Shown: positions 19,480 to 28,764, counted from the stretch's first letter. The stretch is 64,000 bases of DNA from Verrucosispora sp. WMMD573 (GCF_027497175.1 NZ_CP114901.1:1054001-1118000), one strand, 5' to 3'. Notes: generated by a model from the letters alone, not told the origin. A program made the numbers and translations.

Positions 19480-20457
19480 GTGGGAGCAGCGCAGCGATCG
19501 ACGGACCGGGCCGGCATCGACTGGCCCGCGCGCCTGCACGTGGTGACCGGCAAGGGCGGCACGGGCAAGACCAGCGTGGCCGCCGCGCTGGCCCTGGGCC
19601 TGGCCGCAGGTGGTCGACGCACCTTGCTGGTCGAGGTGGAGGGGCGACAGGGCATCGCCCAGCTCTTCGGCACCGAACCGCTGCCGTACGCCGAGCGACA
19701 CCTGGCCGACGCCCCCGGCGGCGGCGAGGTGTCGGCGCTCGCGGTCGACGCCGAGGAGGCCCTGCTCGAATACCTCGACATGTTCTACAAGCTCGGCGCG
19801 GCCGGCCGGGCGCTGCGCAAGTTCGGTGCGATCGACTTCGCCACCACCATCGCTCCCGGTCTGCGCGACGTGCTGCTCACCGGCAAGGTCAAGGAGGCCA
19901 CCACCCGCACCGTCGACCAGCGGCGGGTGTACGACGCGGTGGTGCTGGACGCGCCACCCACCGGCCGGATCGGGCGCTTTCTGAACGTCACCGCCGAGAC
20001 CGCCCGGCTGGCCAAGATGGGGCCGATCAAGACCCAGAGCGACGGAGTCTCCGCGTTGCTGCGCTCACCGATGACCGCCGTGCACGTGGTGACGCTGCTG
20101 GAGGAGATGCCGGTACAGGAGACGGTCGACGCGATCGCCGAGCTGACCTCGCTCGGATTCGGCGTGGGGCGGGTGATCGTCAACGGGACCAGGGCGCCGC
20201 TGCCGACCGGACGATTGGTCACCGAGGCGGAACTGACACGGGGACTGCGCGCGGCCGGGCTCACCGCCAGCACGGGGATCGTCAGCGGGCTGCACCACGA
20301 GGCGCGGGACCTGATGATCCGCCGGGAGTTGGAGGATTCGCTCCGTACCGATCTGGTGGACCTCGGCGTGCCCCTGGTCGAACTACCGCTGCTGCCCGAC
20401 GGGGTGGACCGCGCCGGCCTGGAGGTGCTCGCCGCCACCCTCGTCCAGGGCGATTGA
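19480..20457 (+). CDS. ArsA/Get3-like ATPase (BagA/Rv3679-like)
   Basis: A 325-residue P-loop ATPase of the ArsA/Get3 group. The deviant Walker A KGGTGKTS is near residue 25, and VVLDAPPTGRIGRFL is the Walker B/switch region. Metal-binding Cys residues of arsenite pumps are absent, so arsenic transport is unlikely. A second, more canonical paralogue follows; in M. tuberculosis the pair Rv3679-Rv3680 forms a heteromeric Get3-like complex, and this pair is in the same neighbourhood. The GTG at 19480 is preferred for its -10 box spacing. Confidence 0.88.
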   Translation: MGAAQRSTDRAGIDWPARLHVVTGKGGTGKTSVAAALALGLAAGGRRTLLVEVEGRQGIAQLFGTEPLPYAERHLADAPGGGEVSALAVDAEEALLEYLDMFYKLGAAGRALRKFGAIDFATTIAPGLRDVLLTGKVKEATTRTVDQRRVYDAVVLDAPPTGRIGRFLNVTAETARLAKMGPIKTQSDGVSALLRSPMTAVHVVTLLEEMPVQETVDAIAELTSLGFGVGRVIVNGTRAPLPTGRLVTEAELTRGLRAAGLTASTGIVSGLHHEARDLMIRRELEDSLRTDLVDLGVPLVELPLLPDGVDRAGLEVLAATLVQGD

Positions 20458-20501
20458 CTCACACCTCACCTCGGCCTGGCGCGCGGAGCCGGTCAGCCCG
20501 A

Positions 20502-20507
20502 TACGCT
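20502..20507 (+). promoter_or_regulatory. -10 box TACGCT for a leaderless start
   Basis: TACGCT ends 6 bases before the GTG at 20514, the same geometry as the upstream ATPase gene. It argues that the second ATPase can be transcribed on its own and that its start is 20514, not the TTG at 20454. Confidence 0.5.
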
Positions 20508-20513
20508 CGATTG

Positions 20514-21662
20514 GTGCCTTCCGACAACGCCGCGCCGCCGCTGGACGTCGACCGGATCCTGGCCGATCCGGGAGTTCGGATCGTGGTCTGCTGCGGTGCG
20601 GGCGGGGTGGGGAAGACGACCACGGCTGCCGCGCTCGCGCTGCGCGCCGCCGAACAGCACGGCCGCCGCACGGTGGTGCTCACCATCGACCCGGCCCGGC
20701 GACTGGCCCAGTCCCTCGGCCTGACCGAGCTGGACAACACACCCCGGCAGGTCAAGGGAATCGACGTCGAGGACAGCGGCGGCGAACTGCACGCCATGAT
20801 GCTCGACATGAAGCGCACCTTCGACGACGTGGTGCTGGCGCACACCGACCCGGCGAAGGCGGCGGAGATCTTCGCCAACCCCTTCTACCAGGCCATGAGT
20901 TCCACCTTCGCCGGCACGCAGGAGTACATGGCGATGGAGAAGCTCGGCCAGTTGCACGCCCGGGGCGAGTGGGACCTGATCGTGGTGGACACTCCCCCGT
21001 CGCGCTCGGCGCTGGACTTCCTCGACGCACCGGCCCGGCTGTCGCGATTTCTCGACGGGCGGATGCTCCGGCTGTTGCTCGCTCCGGCACGCAGCGGTGG
21101 TCGCAGCATGTTCAGCCTGGTCACCGCCTCCTTCGGGATGTTCTCCCGGGTGGTGCAGAAGGTGATCGGCACTCAGTTGCTGACGGACCTGTCCGGCTTC
21201 GTCGCCGCGCTCGACTCGATGTTCGGCGGGTTCCGGCAGCGCGCCGAACAGACGTACCGCATCCTGCAGGCGCGGGAGACGGCGTTCCTGCTGGTCGCGG
21301 CGCCGGAGCCGGACGCGGTCCGGGAGGCCGCCTACTTCGCCGGTCGGCTGGGCGCGGAGCAGATGCCGCTCGCCGGCCTGGTGCTCAACCGGGTGCACCG
21401 GCCGACGGCGACCGAGCTGGGCGCGGCGGAGAGCCGCGCCGCCGCTGACCGCCTGGCCGCGGCCGGTGGCCATGAGGGCACCGCCGAGGTGTTGCGGGCG
21501 CACGCCGCCCTGGCCGAGCAGGCGGTACGCGAGCAGCAGGTGGCAGCGCGGTTCACTGAGGCGTTTCCCCAGGTGCCGGCCGTGTCGGTGACGGCGCAGC
21601 CCGCCGACGTGCATGACGTCGACGGGCTACGGACGATCGCGGCGGCGATCAGCCGCCCCTGA
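20514..21662 (+). CDS. ArsA/Get3-like ATPase (BagB/Rv3680-like)
   Basis: The 382-residue product is the second Get3-like ATPase. It has the deviant Walker A CGAGGVGKTTTAAALA near residue 23, TIDPARRLAQSLGL as switch I (with the conserved DP), and LIVVDTPPSRSALDFLDAP as Walker B/A'. The MKRTFDDVV segment is typical of the mycobacterial homologue. The start at GTG 20514 gives an N-terminus PSDNAAPPLDVDRILADP and follows a -10 box. It is presumably the partner of the 325-residue paralogue; client proteins are unknown. It converges on a whiB gene. Confidence 0.88.
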   Translation: MPSDNAAPPLDVDRILADPGVRIVVCCGAGGVGKTTTAAALALRAAEQHGRRTVVLTIDPARRLAQSLGLTELDNTPRQVKGIDVEDSGGELHAMMLDMKRTFDDVVLAHTDPAKAAEIFANPFYQAMSSTFAGTQEYMAMEKLGQLHARGEWDLIVVDTPPSRSALDFLDAPARLSRFLDGRMLRLLLAPARSGGRSMFSLVTASFGMFSRVVQKVIGTQLLTDLSGFVAALDSMFGGFRQRAEQTYRILQARETAFLLVAAPEPDAVREAAYFAGRLGAEQMPLAGLVLNRVHRPTATELGAAESRAAADRLAAAGGHEGTAEVLRAHAALAEQAVREQQVAARFTEAFPQVPAVSVTAQPADVHDVDGLRTIAAAISRP

Positions 21663-21708
21663 CCGACGGTCCATGCGGCGGGAAGCCGCAGCCGAACGTG
21701 CCGGTGGC

Positions 21709-22029
21709 TCAGTTGCCGGTCGCGGCCAGGATCTTGTCCTTGCCGGCCTTGTCCTTGGCGTTCTTCTTCATCGCCGCCTCGAACATCTTGCGCCAGCTGG
21801 TGACCTGGGGATGGCGACGCAGCAACGCGCGACGTTCCCGTTCGGTCATGCCGCCCCACACGCCGAACTCGATCCGGTTGTCCAGCGCGTCGGCCAGGCA
21901 CTCGTACCGGACTGGGCAGCTCCGGCAGATCCGCTTGGCCACGTTCTGTTCGGCGCCCTGTACGAACAACGCGTCCGGGTCCCCGTTCTGACACGCCGCC
22001 AACGACGGCCAGTCAGTGATCATGCCCAT
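21709..22029 (-). CDS. whiB4: WhiB-family Fe-S regulator (WhiB4-like)
   Basis: The 106-residue product has the four WhiB cluster cysteines (Cys13, 35, 38, 44; CRSCPVRYEC core), the GVWGG turn at 57-61 and a basic C-terminal tail with an RRALLRRHP segment. WhiB proteins bind a 4Fe-4S cluster and sense redox or NO while binding sigma factor. Its place, converging on two Get3-like ATPases and divergent from a PASTA PBP, is that of whiB4 (Rv3681c), which is the basis for the symbol. The ATG at 22029 is preceded by GGGGGGA about 10 bases upstream. Confidence 0.92.
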   Translation of the reverse strand: MGMITDWPSLAACQNGDPDALFVQGAEQNVAKRICRSCPVRYECLADALDNRIEFGVWGGMTERERRALLRRHPQVTSWRKMFEAAMKKNAKDKAGKDKILAATGN

Positions 22030-22422
22030 CTGTACACGTCCCCCCTTGCTGTACTACCGACGCCGTCGCGGGCCAGCCGGCAATCCCCCCGGGTCGTCCG
22101 GCACGCCTTACCCCAAGGCGGCACAGACGACATGTGGCACTGTCGCCGCCTACATCATGCTCTGTAGTCGCACGATTACGCAACGTTGTCGGCGAAATCC
22201 ATCATTCCGGACACTCCCGGCTTCTCGGGCCTGGGATCGCCGCTTACCCCACCGAGGTCGCCGAAAACGCTGCGAGCCACCTCCACGGGGAGGAAACTCG
22301 GCTCGAATCCACGCAACCGGACACCCGGTGCCACGCGTCTAGCACAACGAGGACGGCGCGCGCAGGAAATGGGGAAAAGACGCCCCAGCGCCCCTCGTTA
22401 CCTGTTCGCGTACCCTGTCGAG
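22030..22422. other. whiB-ponA divergent regulatory region
   Basis: This 393-base gap between whiB and the PBP gene carries the promoters of both. The plus side has TACCCT at 22411-22416. The minus side has a G-run ribosome-binding site before whiB. The plus frame of the PBP is open from 22186, but that stretch has no protein-like composition. No riboswitch fold is evident to me. Confidence 0.5.
22411..22416 (+). promoter_or_regulatory. -10 box TACCCT of the PBP gene
   Basis: TACCCT ends 6 bases before the GTG at 22423, predicting a leaderless start. GAGGTG at 22420-22425 could instead serve as Shine-Dalgarno for the ATG at 22432. Confidence 0.5.
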
Positions 22423-24885
22423 GTGACCTGGATGCGGAAACGTGACCACAACGTCCTGACCAACGCCGCATCGCTGCTCATCTGTGGGCTGTTGGCCGGC
22501 GTGGTGGTCGCCGCTGCGGCTTTCCCCGCGGTGGCGATGTCGGGCCTGGCCGCAAAGGCCGGCGCGGAGACCTTCGGTGCGCTACCGAAGGAGCTCACCG
22601 TGGCCCGCGCACCACAGATCAGCTACCTGCTCGCCTCCGACGGCAAGACACCGCTGGCCACCATGTACGACGAGAACCGGCGGGACGTGAAGCTCGCCGA
22701 CATCTCGGAGAACATGCGTAACGCGATCATCGCCGCCGAGGACCACGACTTCTACAACCACAACGGGGTCGACCTCAACGGTGTGGCCCGGGCCTTCGTC
22801 AACAACAGCCAGGCCGGCGCCGATCGGCAGGGTGCCTCGACGTTGACCATGCAGTACGTCCGGATGGGCATCGCGTACTCGGCCACGCACCCGGCCGACG
22901 TGATCGCCGCGACCGAGGACACCAGCGCCCGCAAGCTGCGCGAGATGCGGTACGCCCTCCAGCTCGACAAGGAGATGTCGAAGGACGAGATCCTGGAGCG
23001 CTACCTAAACCTCGCCGCCTTCGGCAACGGCGCGTACGGCGTCTACGCCGCCAGCCAGGTCTACTTCAACAAGCCGCCGAAGAACCTGAAGATCGAAGAG
23101 GCAGCCATGCTGGCCGGCCTGGTGAAGGCCCCCACCTCGTTCGACCCGACCACCAAGGACGGTTACCCGCACGCGGTCGACCGGCGCAACTACGTGATCG
23201 ACAACATGGTCAAGACCGGGGCGATCACCCAGCAGCAGGCCGACGAGGCCAAGGCCGTCAAGCTGGAGGTCAAGGGCAAGCGGGCCCCCAACGGCTGCGT
23301 CGCCACCAACAAGAACGCCTGGGGCTTCTTCTGCGACTACTTCTACCGCTGGTGGATGTCGCAGGAGACGTTCGGGTCGACCTCGTACGACCGGGAGCGG
23401 CGGCTCAAGAGCGGCGGCTACACCATCATCACGACCCTGGACAAGCAGGCCCAGACCGGCGCCGACAAGGCCGTGCGCAAGGCGAAGCCGGTGACCGCCA
23501 AGGAGGCCGCCATGGTCGCGGTGGTCGAGCCCGGCACCGGCCGGGTCCGGGCGCTGTCGGTCAACCGGAACTTCAAGCTCGACAACCCCGAGAAGCCCAA
23601 GAACAAGCCGCACAGCGACCCGAAGCAGCGCGAGAAGGGCAAGCGGGGCAACTATCCGAGCACCGTCAACCCGCTGCTCACCGGCGGCGACGGCATCACC
23701 GGCTACCAGGGCGGCTCGACCTTCAAGATCTTCACCATCGTGGCCGCGCTGGAGAAGGGCATTCCGCTCAGCTACACCTTCAACGCGCCGCAGCAGTTCA
23801 AGTCCGAGTACATCATCGACAGCAGCAGTCCCGCCGCCTGCCCGGGAACGAACCTCTACTGCCCGACGAACTCCGGCAAGAAGGCCGGCGGCGTGCAGAA
23901 CATGTGGAGCGCCTTCTCCGCCTCGATCAACACGTACTTCGTCCCGTTGCAGCAGCAGGTGGGCGCGGAGAACGTGGTGGACGCGGCCAAGCGCCTCGGC
24001 ATCCAGTTCCGCCAGAGCAAGGACGCGGAGTTCGCCAACACCAAGGAGGCCGCGCACCAGTGGGGCGCGTTCACCCTGGGCGTCTCGCAGGTGACCCCGC
24101 TGGATCTGGCAAACGCGTACGCCACCCTGGCCGCCGACGGCAAGTACTGCGAGCCGATCCCGGTGCAGGAGATCCGGGACCTGGACGGCAACAAGCTGGA
24201 CGTGGCCAACCCGCGCTGCGAGAAGCGGGTCAGCACCGAGGTGGCCCGCGCCGCGGTGGACGCGGCCCGGTGCCCGGTCGGCGACAACTCCTCTACCAGC
24301 AAGTGCGGCGGCAGCCGGACCGCGCGCCAGACCAAGGACATCGTCGACGCCCCGGTGGCCGGCAAGTCCGGCACCACCGACTCCGAGAAGAGCGCCGCCC
24401 TGGTCGCGATGACCAAGCAGTACGCGGTGGCCGGCATCATGGCCGACCCGGACTGGCCGCAGACCAACGTCAAGATGAAGCACAACCAGCCGGACGGCAT
24501 CAACCCGCCGGTGTGGGAGACGCTGCGCGACGCCATGAAGGGCAAGAAGCGGATCGACTTCGACCCGCCCGGTAAGAAGATCTCCCTGGGCGACCAGCGC
24601 ACCATCCCCGGCGTCGGATGCCTGGATCTCGACCGGGCCAAGTCCCGCATCTCCGGTGCCGGATTCGAGCCGATCGTGTCCAGCAGCCGGATCGCCTCCG
24701 ACTGCCCCGCCGGGACGGCCGCCGGCACCAGCCCCAGCGGGCGCACCATCAAGGGCGGCATCGTGACGATCATGGTCAGTGCCGGTAAGCCCAGCAACGG
24801 CGGCGGTGACGACCGGCCGGGGAACGACTCACCCTCCGGCCCGCCCAACAACCCGGGCCGTCCGCCGGATCGACCCGGCGGCTGA
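22423..24885 (+). CDS. ponA2: Class A penicillin-binding protein with PASTA domain (PonA2-like)
   Basis: The 820-residue product polymerises and cross-links peptidoglycan. A transmembrane anchor (about 14-40) precedes the glycosyltransferase domain (AAEDHDFYNHNGVDL, RQGASTLTMQYVRM). The transpeptidase has STFK (Ser432-Lys435), SINTY as SxN and KSGTT (Lys648). A single PASTA repeat (GCLDLDRAKSRISGAGFEP) and a Gly/Pro-rich tail end the protein. GTG 22423 follows a -10 box by 6 bases; the ATG at 22432 is an alternative. Its place beside whiB matches ponA2 (Rv3682), which also carries a PASTA domain. Confidence 0.93.
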   Translation: MTWMRKRDHNVLTNAASLLICGLLAGVVVAAAAFPAVAMSGLAAKAGAETFGALPKELTVARAPQISYLLASDGKTPLATMYDENRRDVKLADISENMRNAIIAAEDHDFYNHNGVDLNGVARAFVNNSQAGADRQGASTLTMQYVRMGIAYSATHPADVIAATEDTSARKLREMRYALQLDKEMSKDEILERYLNLAAFGNGAYGVYAASQVYFNKPPKNLKIEEAAMLAGLVKAPTSFDPTTKDGYPHAVDRRNYVIDNMVKTGAITQQQADEAKAVKLEVKGKRAPNGCVATNKNAWGFFCDYFYRWWMSQETFGSTSYDRERRLKSGGYTIITTLDKQAQTGADKAVRKAKPVTAKEAAMVAVVEPGTGRVRALSVNRNFKLDNPEKPKNKPHSDPKQREKGKRGNYPSTVNPLLTGGDGITGYQGGSTFKIFTIVAALEKGIPLSYTFNAPQQFKSEYIIDSSSPAACPGTNLYCPTNSGKKAGGVQNMWSAFSASINTYFVPLQQQVGAENVVDAAKRLGIQFRQSKDAEFANTKEAAHQWGAFTLGVSQVTPLDLANAYATLAADGKYCEPIPVQEIRDLDGNKLDVANPRCEKRVSTEVARAAVDAARCPVGDNSSTSKCGGSRTARQTKDIVDAPVAGKSGTTDSEKSAALVAMTKQYAVAGIMADPDWPQTNVKMKHNQPDGINPPVWETLRDAMKGKKRIDFDPPGKKISLGDQRTIPGVGCLDLDRAKSRISGAGFEPIVSSSRIASDCPAGTAAGTSPSGRTIKGGIVTIMVSAGKPSNGGGDDRPGNDSPSGPPNNPGRPPDRPGG

Positions 24886-24904
24886 TCGGCCGCAGCAACG
24901 CTCG

Positions 24905-24942
24905 AACGGGCGGGCACCCCGAACCAGGGGTGCCCGCCCGTT
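24905..24942. terminator. Hairpin terminator between convergent genes
   Basis: AACGGGCGGGCACCCC (24905-24920) pairs perfectly with 24927-24942 around a 6-base loop. It lies just after the PBP stop and ahead of the convergent membrane-protein stop, and can act on both strands. Confidence 0.85.
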
Positions 24943-24952
24943 CACGTTCCGG

Positions 24953-25336
24953 TCAACGCCGTAGCAGCCGGGTCAGCGGAGTCAGCACCAGCAGGACGGC
25001 CAGGCAGCCCAGCGCCAGCGCACCGTTCGCCCAGGCCGCCCCGGTGACACCACCCATGCCGCACGCCAGCCCCTGTTGCGGTGGGCACACGGCGTCTGAC
25101 GCTGTCATCCGCTCCGCCACCGGCCCACCCACGAAGCAGGCGAGGATCAGGCCGACGCCGACGGCGAAGAACCGCCATCCCACCCGCCGGTTGCGGACGA
25201 CCAGTACGGTCCACGCCACGACCAGCAGCGTGGACACGACGCCCGCGTACGGCCACTGGAACCAGATGACCTTGATGTCGGCTCCTCGATCTCGGGTACG
25301 ACCCGTTACTCCCAGACAGAGTCGAGTCTGGTCCAT
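24953..25336 (-). CDS. Small membrane protein, unknown
   Basis: The 127-residue frame has about three hydrophobic segments (roughly 31-48, 54-71 and 96-122) with a Cys-containing loop (CPPQQGLACGMGG) between the last two. The start is uncertain: the only ATG (25336) overlaps the end of the upstream Tat-exported gene by 31 bases, and a better ribosome-binding site (GAGGAG) sits near residue 19 without a standard start codon after it. I recognise no family. Confidence 0.6.
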   Translation of the reverse strand: MDQTRLCLGVTGRTRDRGADIKVIWFQWPYAGVVSTLLVVAWTVLVVRNRRVGWRFFAVGVGLILACFVGGPVAERMTASDAVCPPQQGLACGMGGVTGAAWANGALALGCLAVLLVLTPLTRLLRR

Positions 25337-26379
25337 GTGGTGAGTCGCGTCTGCCGCTGACCCGGGTCGAGGCCCATGCCGTCGACCTCCACCACCGGAT
25401 GCTTGATCGCGGCCAGGGCTCCGGTCGGGGTCTTCATCCGGCTCGACAGTCGTACCTCGAGGACGTCCCCACTACCAAGTCGGACCGAGCTGCGCCACCG
25501 CGTGCGGTAGACGGACGCCTCCGTCGTACTCGACACCTGGCGGACCCTGCTGTCGATCCGCTTGCCGTTAAGTCGAACCGACTCGACGTCGATCTGCTGG
25601 ACGAGGTGGGGATCCAGCAGGACCGTGAAGGCGGTCTCGGGTGAGCGGCCCGGTCCGGTGCCCGCGATAGTGATCAGCTGCGGGTGGAAGTAGACGAACC
25701 GCTGAGCGTCGCCCCAGACGTGCCTGCCCCACCCACCGCTGAGCTCCAGGCCCCAGGGCGTCAGACCGGACCTCGCCCGCAGCTCACGGGCGGAGCGCAG
25801 GCCACGCCGGCTCAACCGCTCGCCGGCGGATCTCCCGATCTCCGCCACGGCCTCCTTCGGGCGGTGCATCAGGTCATACGGGTAGGTGCCAGGGCTGGCG
25901 GTGGCCACCAGAGCGACCGCGCCGGCTCCGGCGGCCAGTACGGGCACTGCCTCGTCCAGCGTGATGCGGCAGACGACGGCACCGGTCTCTTCGTCGGTGG
26001 TGACCACGCTCCGGGAGGCCACCCGCCGGTCGCCGACTGTGACCACGGCGGACGACGTCGGCGCGTAGAGCCGCGGGTCGAAGCTGATCGTCAGCGTGGT
26101 CCCGATCGGCAGCGGGGCTTGCTCGTTCACCACCCGGACCGCCAGTTGGCGGGGAACGCTCGCGACGGCCGCCGAGGTGGCGCTGAGCATCCGGACGGGG
26201 TCGTCGGCCAACGGTTCGAGTCGTACCGACGGTTCCGTCGACGCCGGGGCAGCCGCCGCGCCGGTTGCCCGCCCACCGAGATCGACGACACCGATCCCCA
26301 GGGTCAGACCGGCCAGGGAGAGCACCTGGCGGCGAGAGACGGAGATTCCCGCCTCGCCTGCTCCACTATTCACAGCCAT
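25306..26379 (-). CDS. Tat-exported protein, unknown
   Basis: The 357-residue product begins with a twin-arginine signal (SRRQVLSLAGLTLGIG, about 15-30) ending near ATGAAAA. The mature part is beta-rich and lacks any motif I can assign; it contains paired segments such as GTTLTISFDPRLYAP and SPETAFTVLLDPHLVQQ that look like immunoglobulin-like or carbohydrate-binding beta-sandwich strands. It lies 33 bases downstream of the large DUF1906 gene and is probably co-transcribed with it, so both may act on the cell wall or at the surface. This link is inference. Confidence 0.75.
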   Translation of the reverse strand: MAVNSGAGEAGISVSRRQVLSLAGLTLGIGVVDLGGRATGAAAAPASTEPSVRLEPLADDPVRMLSATSAAVASVPRQLAVRVVNEQAPLPIGTTLTISFDPRLYAPTSSAVVTVGDRRVASRSVVTTDEETGAVVCRITLDEAVPVLAAGAGAVALVATASPGTYPYDLMHRPKEAVAEIGRSAGERLSRRGLRSARELRARSGLTPWGLELSGGWGRHVWGDAQRFVYFHPQLITIAGTGPGRSPETAFTVLLDPHLVQQIDVESVRLNGKRIDSRVRQVSSTTEASVYRTRWRSSVRLGSGDVLEVRLSSRMKTPTGALAAIKHPVVEVDGMGLDPGQRQTRLTTWTRLDSVWE

Positions 26380-26412
26380 GAATCGCGCCCTTCTTCTGAG
26401 TGGTCGACCACG

Positions 26413-28764
26413 TCACATGTCCGAGTAACGCTGGACGACGGTCGCGAATCCGGCGGCACACGCGTCCTTGTATGCGTCCGGCACGGTCCCGACGATCTGG
26501 TGGCCAGTGCTCTCGCTGAACGTCCGGTTCCAGAATGCTTCCCGGCCGACGTTGTACAGCAGATCCGATGTCTGATAGAAGACGGACCGGGCAGCGCCCA
26601 GCAGGGTTTGCAGGTTTTTGTTGAAGCGCACCGAGTAGAAACTGTCGAAGCGGGCCTTCGCCCGGTAGATGTCGGAATAGATCTCGCTGATCTCGAAGGA
26701 CAACGTCCTCGTGGGATGTGCTCGGAACTGCATGCCGAGCACCATCGCGTCGACGTCGGCGATGAAGTCCCCGATGGTGAAGAAGGAGTCGTCGGAGGGG
26801 TTCGCTATGTGGTCGACCGCCCAGTCGTAGGCGTCGGACGTGGAAACCCCACTCTGTACCATGTCGCCGAGCGTGCTCAGCAGGTCGCCGCACCAGCCGC
26901 CGAAGTCGACGAGGCTGACCTTCGTCCGGTCGTCGTGCAGGGTGTTGTTCAGCACTGCCCCGAACGTCGCGCCGAAGTGTTCGACGTCGGAGTCCCAGAA
27001 CGTCACCGGGTCGCGCAGCGGAGCCTTGTCCGGCCGGCCGGCGTAGTTGTGGGCGAAGTCCACGAAGTCCTTGTCGATGGCGCCGAACGTCGTCTCCGCT
27101 CCCGCGAAGTCGTACTTCCGGCTCCGGTAGCGCAGGTACTGCGCGACCAGTTCGGCCGCCGACCGTTCGGTGTGTCCCTGGTCGCGCCACTGGCCGGCGC
27201 GGGCCTCCAGCCACCGCAGGTAGGTGTAGAAGGCGTCGTTGGCGTCGCGTTCCCGGTTCACGCTGTTGATGCCGTGATCAAGTCCCGAGACGATGTTGTT
27301 GTCGATCTCGACCGCACCGGGGGTGCCCGGCGCGAGGACGAAGTTTGAAATCTGGTCGAACGCCCAGTTCGAGGGCAGCGGAAAGCCGAGGTTTCCGCTG
27401 TAGCCCGTCGACATGCCACTGACGAAGCTGCGGGTGGTCAGCCCGAGAGCGGCGAGCCGCCGACACACGTTCCGGCAGCCGTACACGCCGATGGCGTAAC
27501 GGTTGCCGTCCTCGGCGACGGCGTCGCGTACGCCGCGGAAGTGTGGTGCCACCGCGCTGGTGATTTCCGAATCGAGGGCGTCGAAGTCGACCGAGAAGTA
27601 GATGACCGTGCCGTAGGGGATCCCGAACTCCCGGGCCGACGCACAGGCTTCGAGGCCAGCCTGGTAACCCTGGCTGTAGCTGAAGTGGTGGACAGCGTCG
27701 CCCCACTCCTGGTAGAGCGGGAAGATCGACATTCCGTTGTCGAAGATCAGCGCGATCTCCGAATGGGTGAGTCTCTTGTTGGTGCCGCCGTTGAGGTAGC
27801 GCCCGACGTACTTGTAGCCCGCCGCCCGCACTGACGCGATGGTGGCGCTGTTGAGCGGATACATGCAGTCCATCGCCGTGCCCCGGCGATCGGGGTCGCC
27901 CGTGGAGAGCAGCAGCGACATCCAGGTCTGGTAGTCGCCGGCACCCGACTGTGGCAGCTTGACGAACTCCTGGAAGTGCTTGACGGCGAACTCGATCCGG
28001 CTGTCGAACGTGCCCTCGCTGCTGCTCCAATGCCCGTCGTACCCGTTGAAGGTCAGCGCCGCCTGAAAGAGCCGGACGAAGCCGGTGTCACCACTGTCGA
28101 CGGACCCCTGCCTGACGTACGCCTGCGACTGGAGGCCGGCCTTGGTGCCCGGACCGACGTTGCCGTTCGCCACTCCGTCGGCCATCCCCAACTCGTACTG
28201 GATGGCGAGGATCAGGCCCTTCTGCACGTCACGGGAGAAGTAGCCGTCACAGGGCCCGTAGTAGAAGTCGCGGCGATGACCGTAGGACCTGTTGAGCCAG
28301 CGCTGGATCTGCTGGACGTACGCATCGCCGCCGGACAGCAGCACGTAAGCGTCCATCGTCAGCAGTGCCTTGAACACCTTGGGCGTCACGCCCGTGACGT
28401 ACCCGACGTGCAGACCCATGTTGTTGACCAGCGCGGTCAGGCCGGACAACGTGTTCGTGTTGAAGGCGCCGTCGATCCCGCCGCCGCTGTAACCCTTGCA
28501 GTACAACGCGGCCTCGACGATGGTCCGCATGTTCATGTTGGTCGAGCTGATCCCCACCTCACCGTACTGACTCAACCGGCTGAACGTGGTGGGACCGAAG
28601 TTGTCGGACAGTTCGGTGATCCCCAACTCGTGCTGAAGGGCACGGGTCAACGCAAAGGCGATGCCCCAACCGGTGACACCGTTCTCGGCCGTGCGCACGT
28701 AACCCGGCACCGACGCATAGGTGGCATTGACCCACTGTTGCGCCCTCAGAACCATTTCATCCAT
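26413..28764 (-). CDS. DUF1906 (Rv2525c-like glycoside-hydrolase-like) protein with N-terminal PG-binding-like repeats
   Basis: A 783-residue protein. Residues 1-290 look like repeated peptidoglycan-binding-type modules (VNATYASVPGY..., GAFNTNTLSGLTALVNN, FDSRIEFAVKHFQEFVKLP). Residues about 294-490 fit DUF1906, a TIM-barrel glycoside-hydrolase-like domain (GTAMDCMYPLNSATIASVRA, YKYVGRYLNGG, IYFSVDFDALDSEI, AIGVYGCRNVC, GAVEIDNNIV). The last 290 residues are rich in Asp, Phe and Tyr and match nothing I know. There is no signal peptide at the N-terminus, unusual for a wall-directed protein. It has lower GC and more aromatic residues than neighbours. The Tat-exported gene follows in the same direction. 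Confidence 0.82.
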   Translation of the reverse strand: MDEMVLRAQQWVNATYASVPGYVRTAENGVTGWGIAFALTRALQHELGITELSDNFGPTTFSRLSQYGEVGISSTNMNMRTIVEAALYCKGYSGGGIDGAFNTNTLSGLTALVNNMGLHVGYVTGVTPKVFKALLTMDAYVLLSGGDAYVQQIQRWLNRSYGHRRDFYYGPCDGYFSRDVQKGLILAIQYELGMADGVANGNVGPGTKAGLQSQAYVRQGSVDSGDTGFVRLFQAALTFNGYDGHWSSSEGTFDSRIEFAVKHFQEFVKLPQSGAGDYQTWMSLLLSTGDPDRRGTAMDCMYPLNSATIASVRAAGYKYVGRYLNGGTNKRLTHSEIALIFDNGMSIFPLYQEWGDAVHHFSYSQGYQAGLEACASAREFGIPYGTVIYFSVDFDALDSEITSAVAPHFRGVRDAVAEDGNRYAIGVYGCRNVCRRLAALGLTTRSFVSGMSTGYSGNLGFPLPSNWAFDQISNFVLAPGTPGAVEIDNNIVSGLDHGINSVNRERDANDAFYTYLRWLEARAGQWRDQGHTERSAAELVAQYLRYRSRKYDFAGAETTFGAIDKDFVDFAHNYAGRPDKAPLRDPVTFWDSDVEHFGATFGAVLNNTLHDDRTKVSLVDFGGWCGDLLSTLGDMVQSGVSTSDAYDWAVDHIANPSDDSFFTIGDFIADVDAMVLGMQFRAHPTRTLSFEISEIYSDIYRAKARFDSFYSVRFNKNLQTLLGAARSVFYQTSDLLYNVGREAFWNRTFSESTGHQIVGTVPDAYKDACAAGFATVVQRYSDM

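Noticed and set aside
22186..22422. Upstream extension of the PBP reading frame
   Set aside because: The added residues are not protein-like and the -10 box at 22411-22416 would lie inside the gene.
23005..24483. A 492-codon frame antisense to the PBP gene
   Set aside because: Shadow frame opposite transpeptidase motifs, Leu/Val/Gly-rich without domain.
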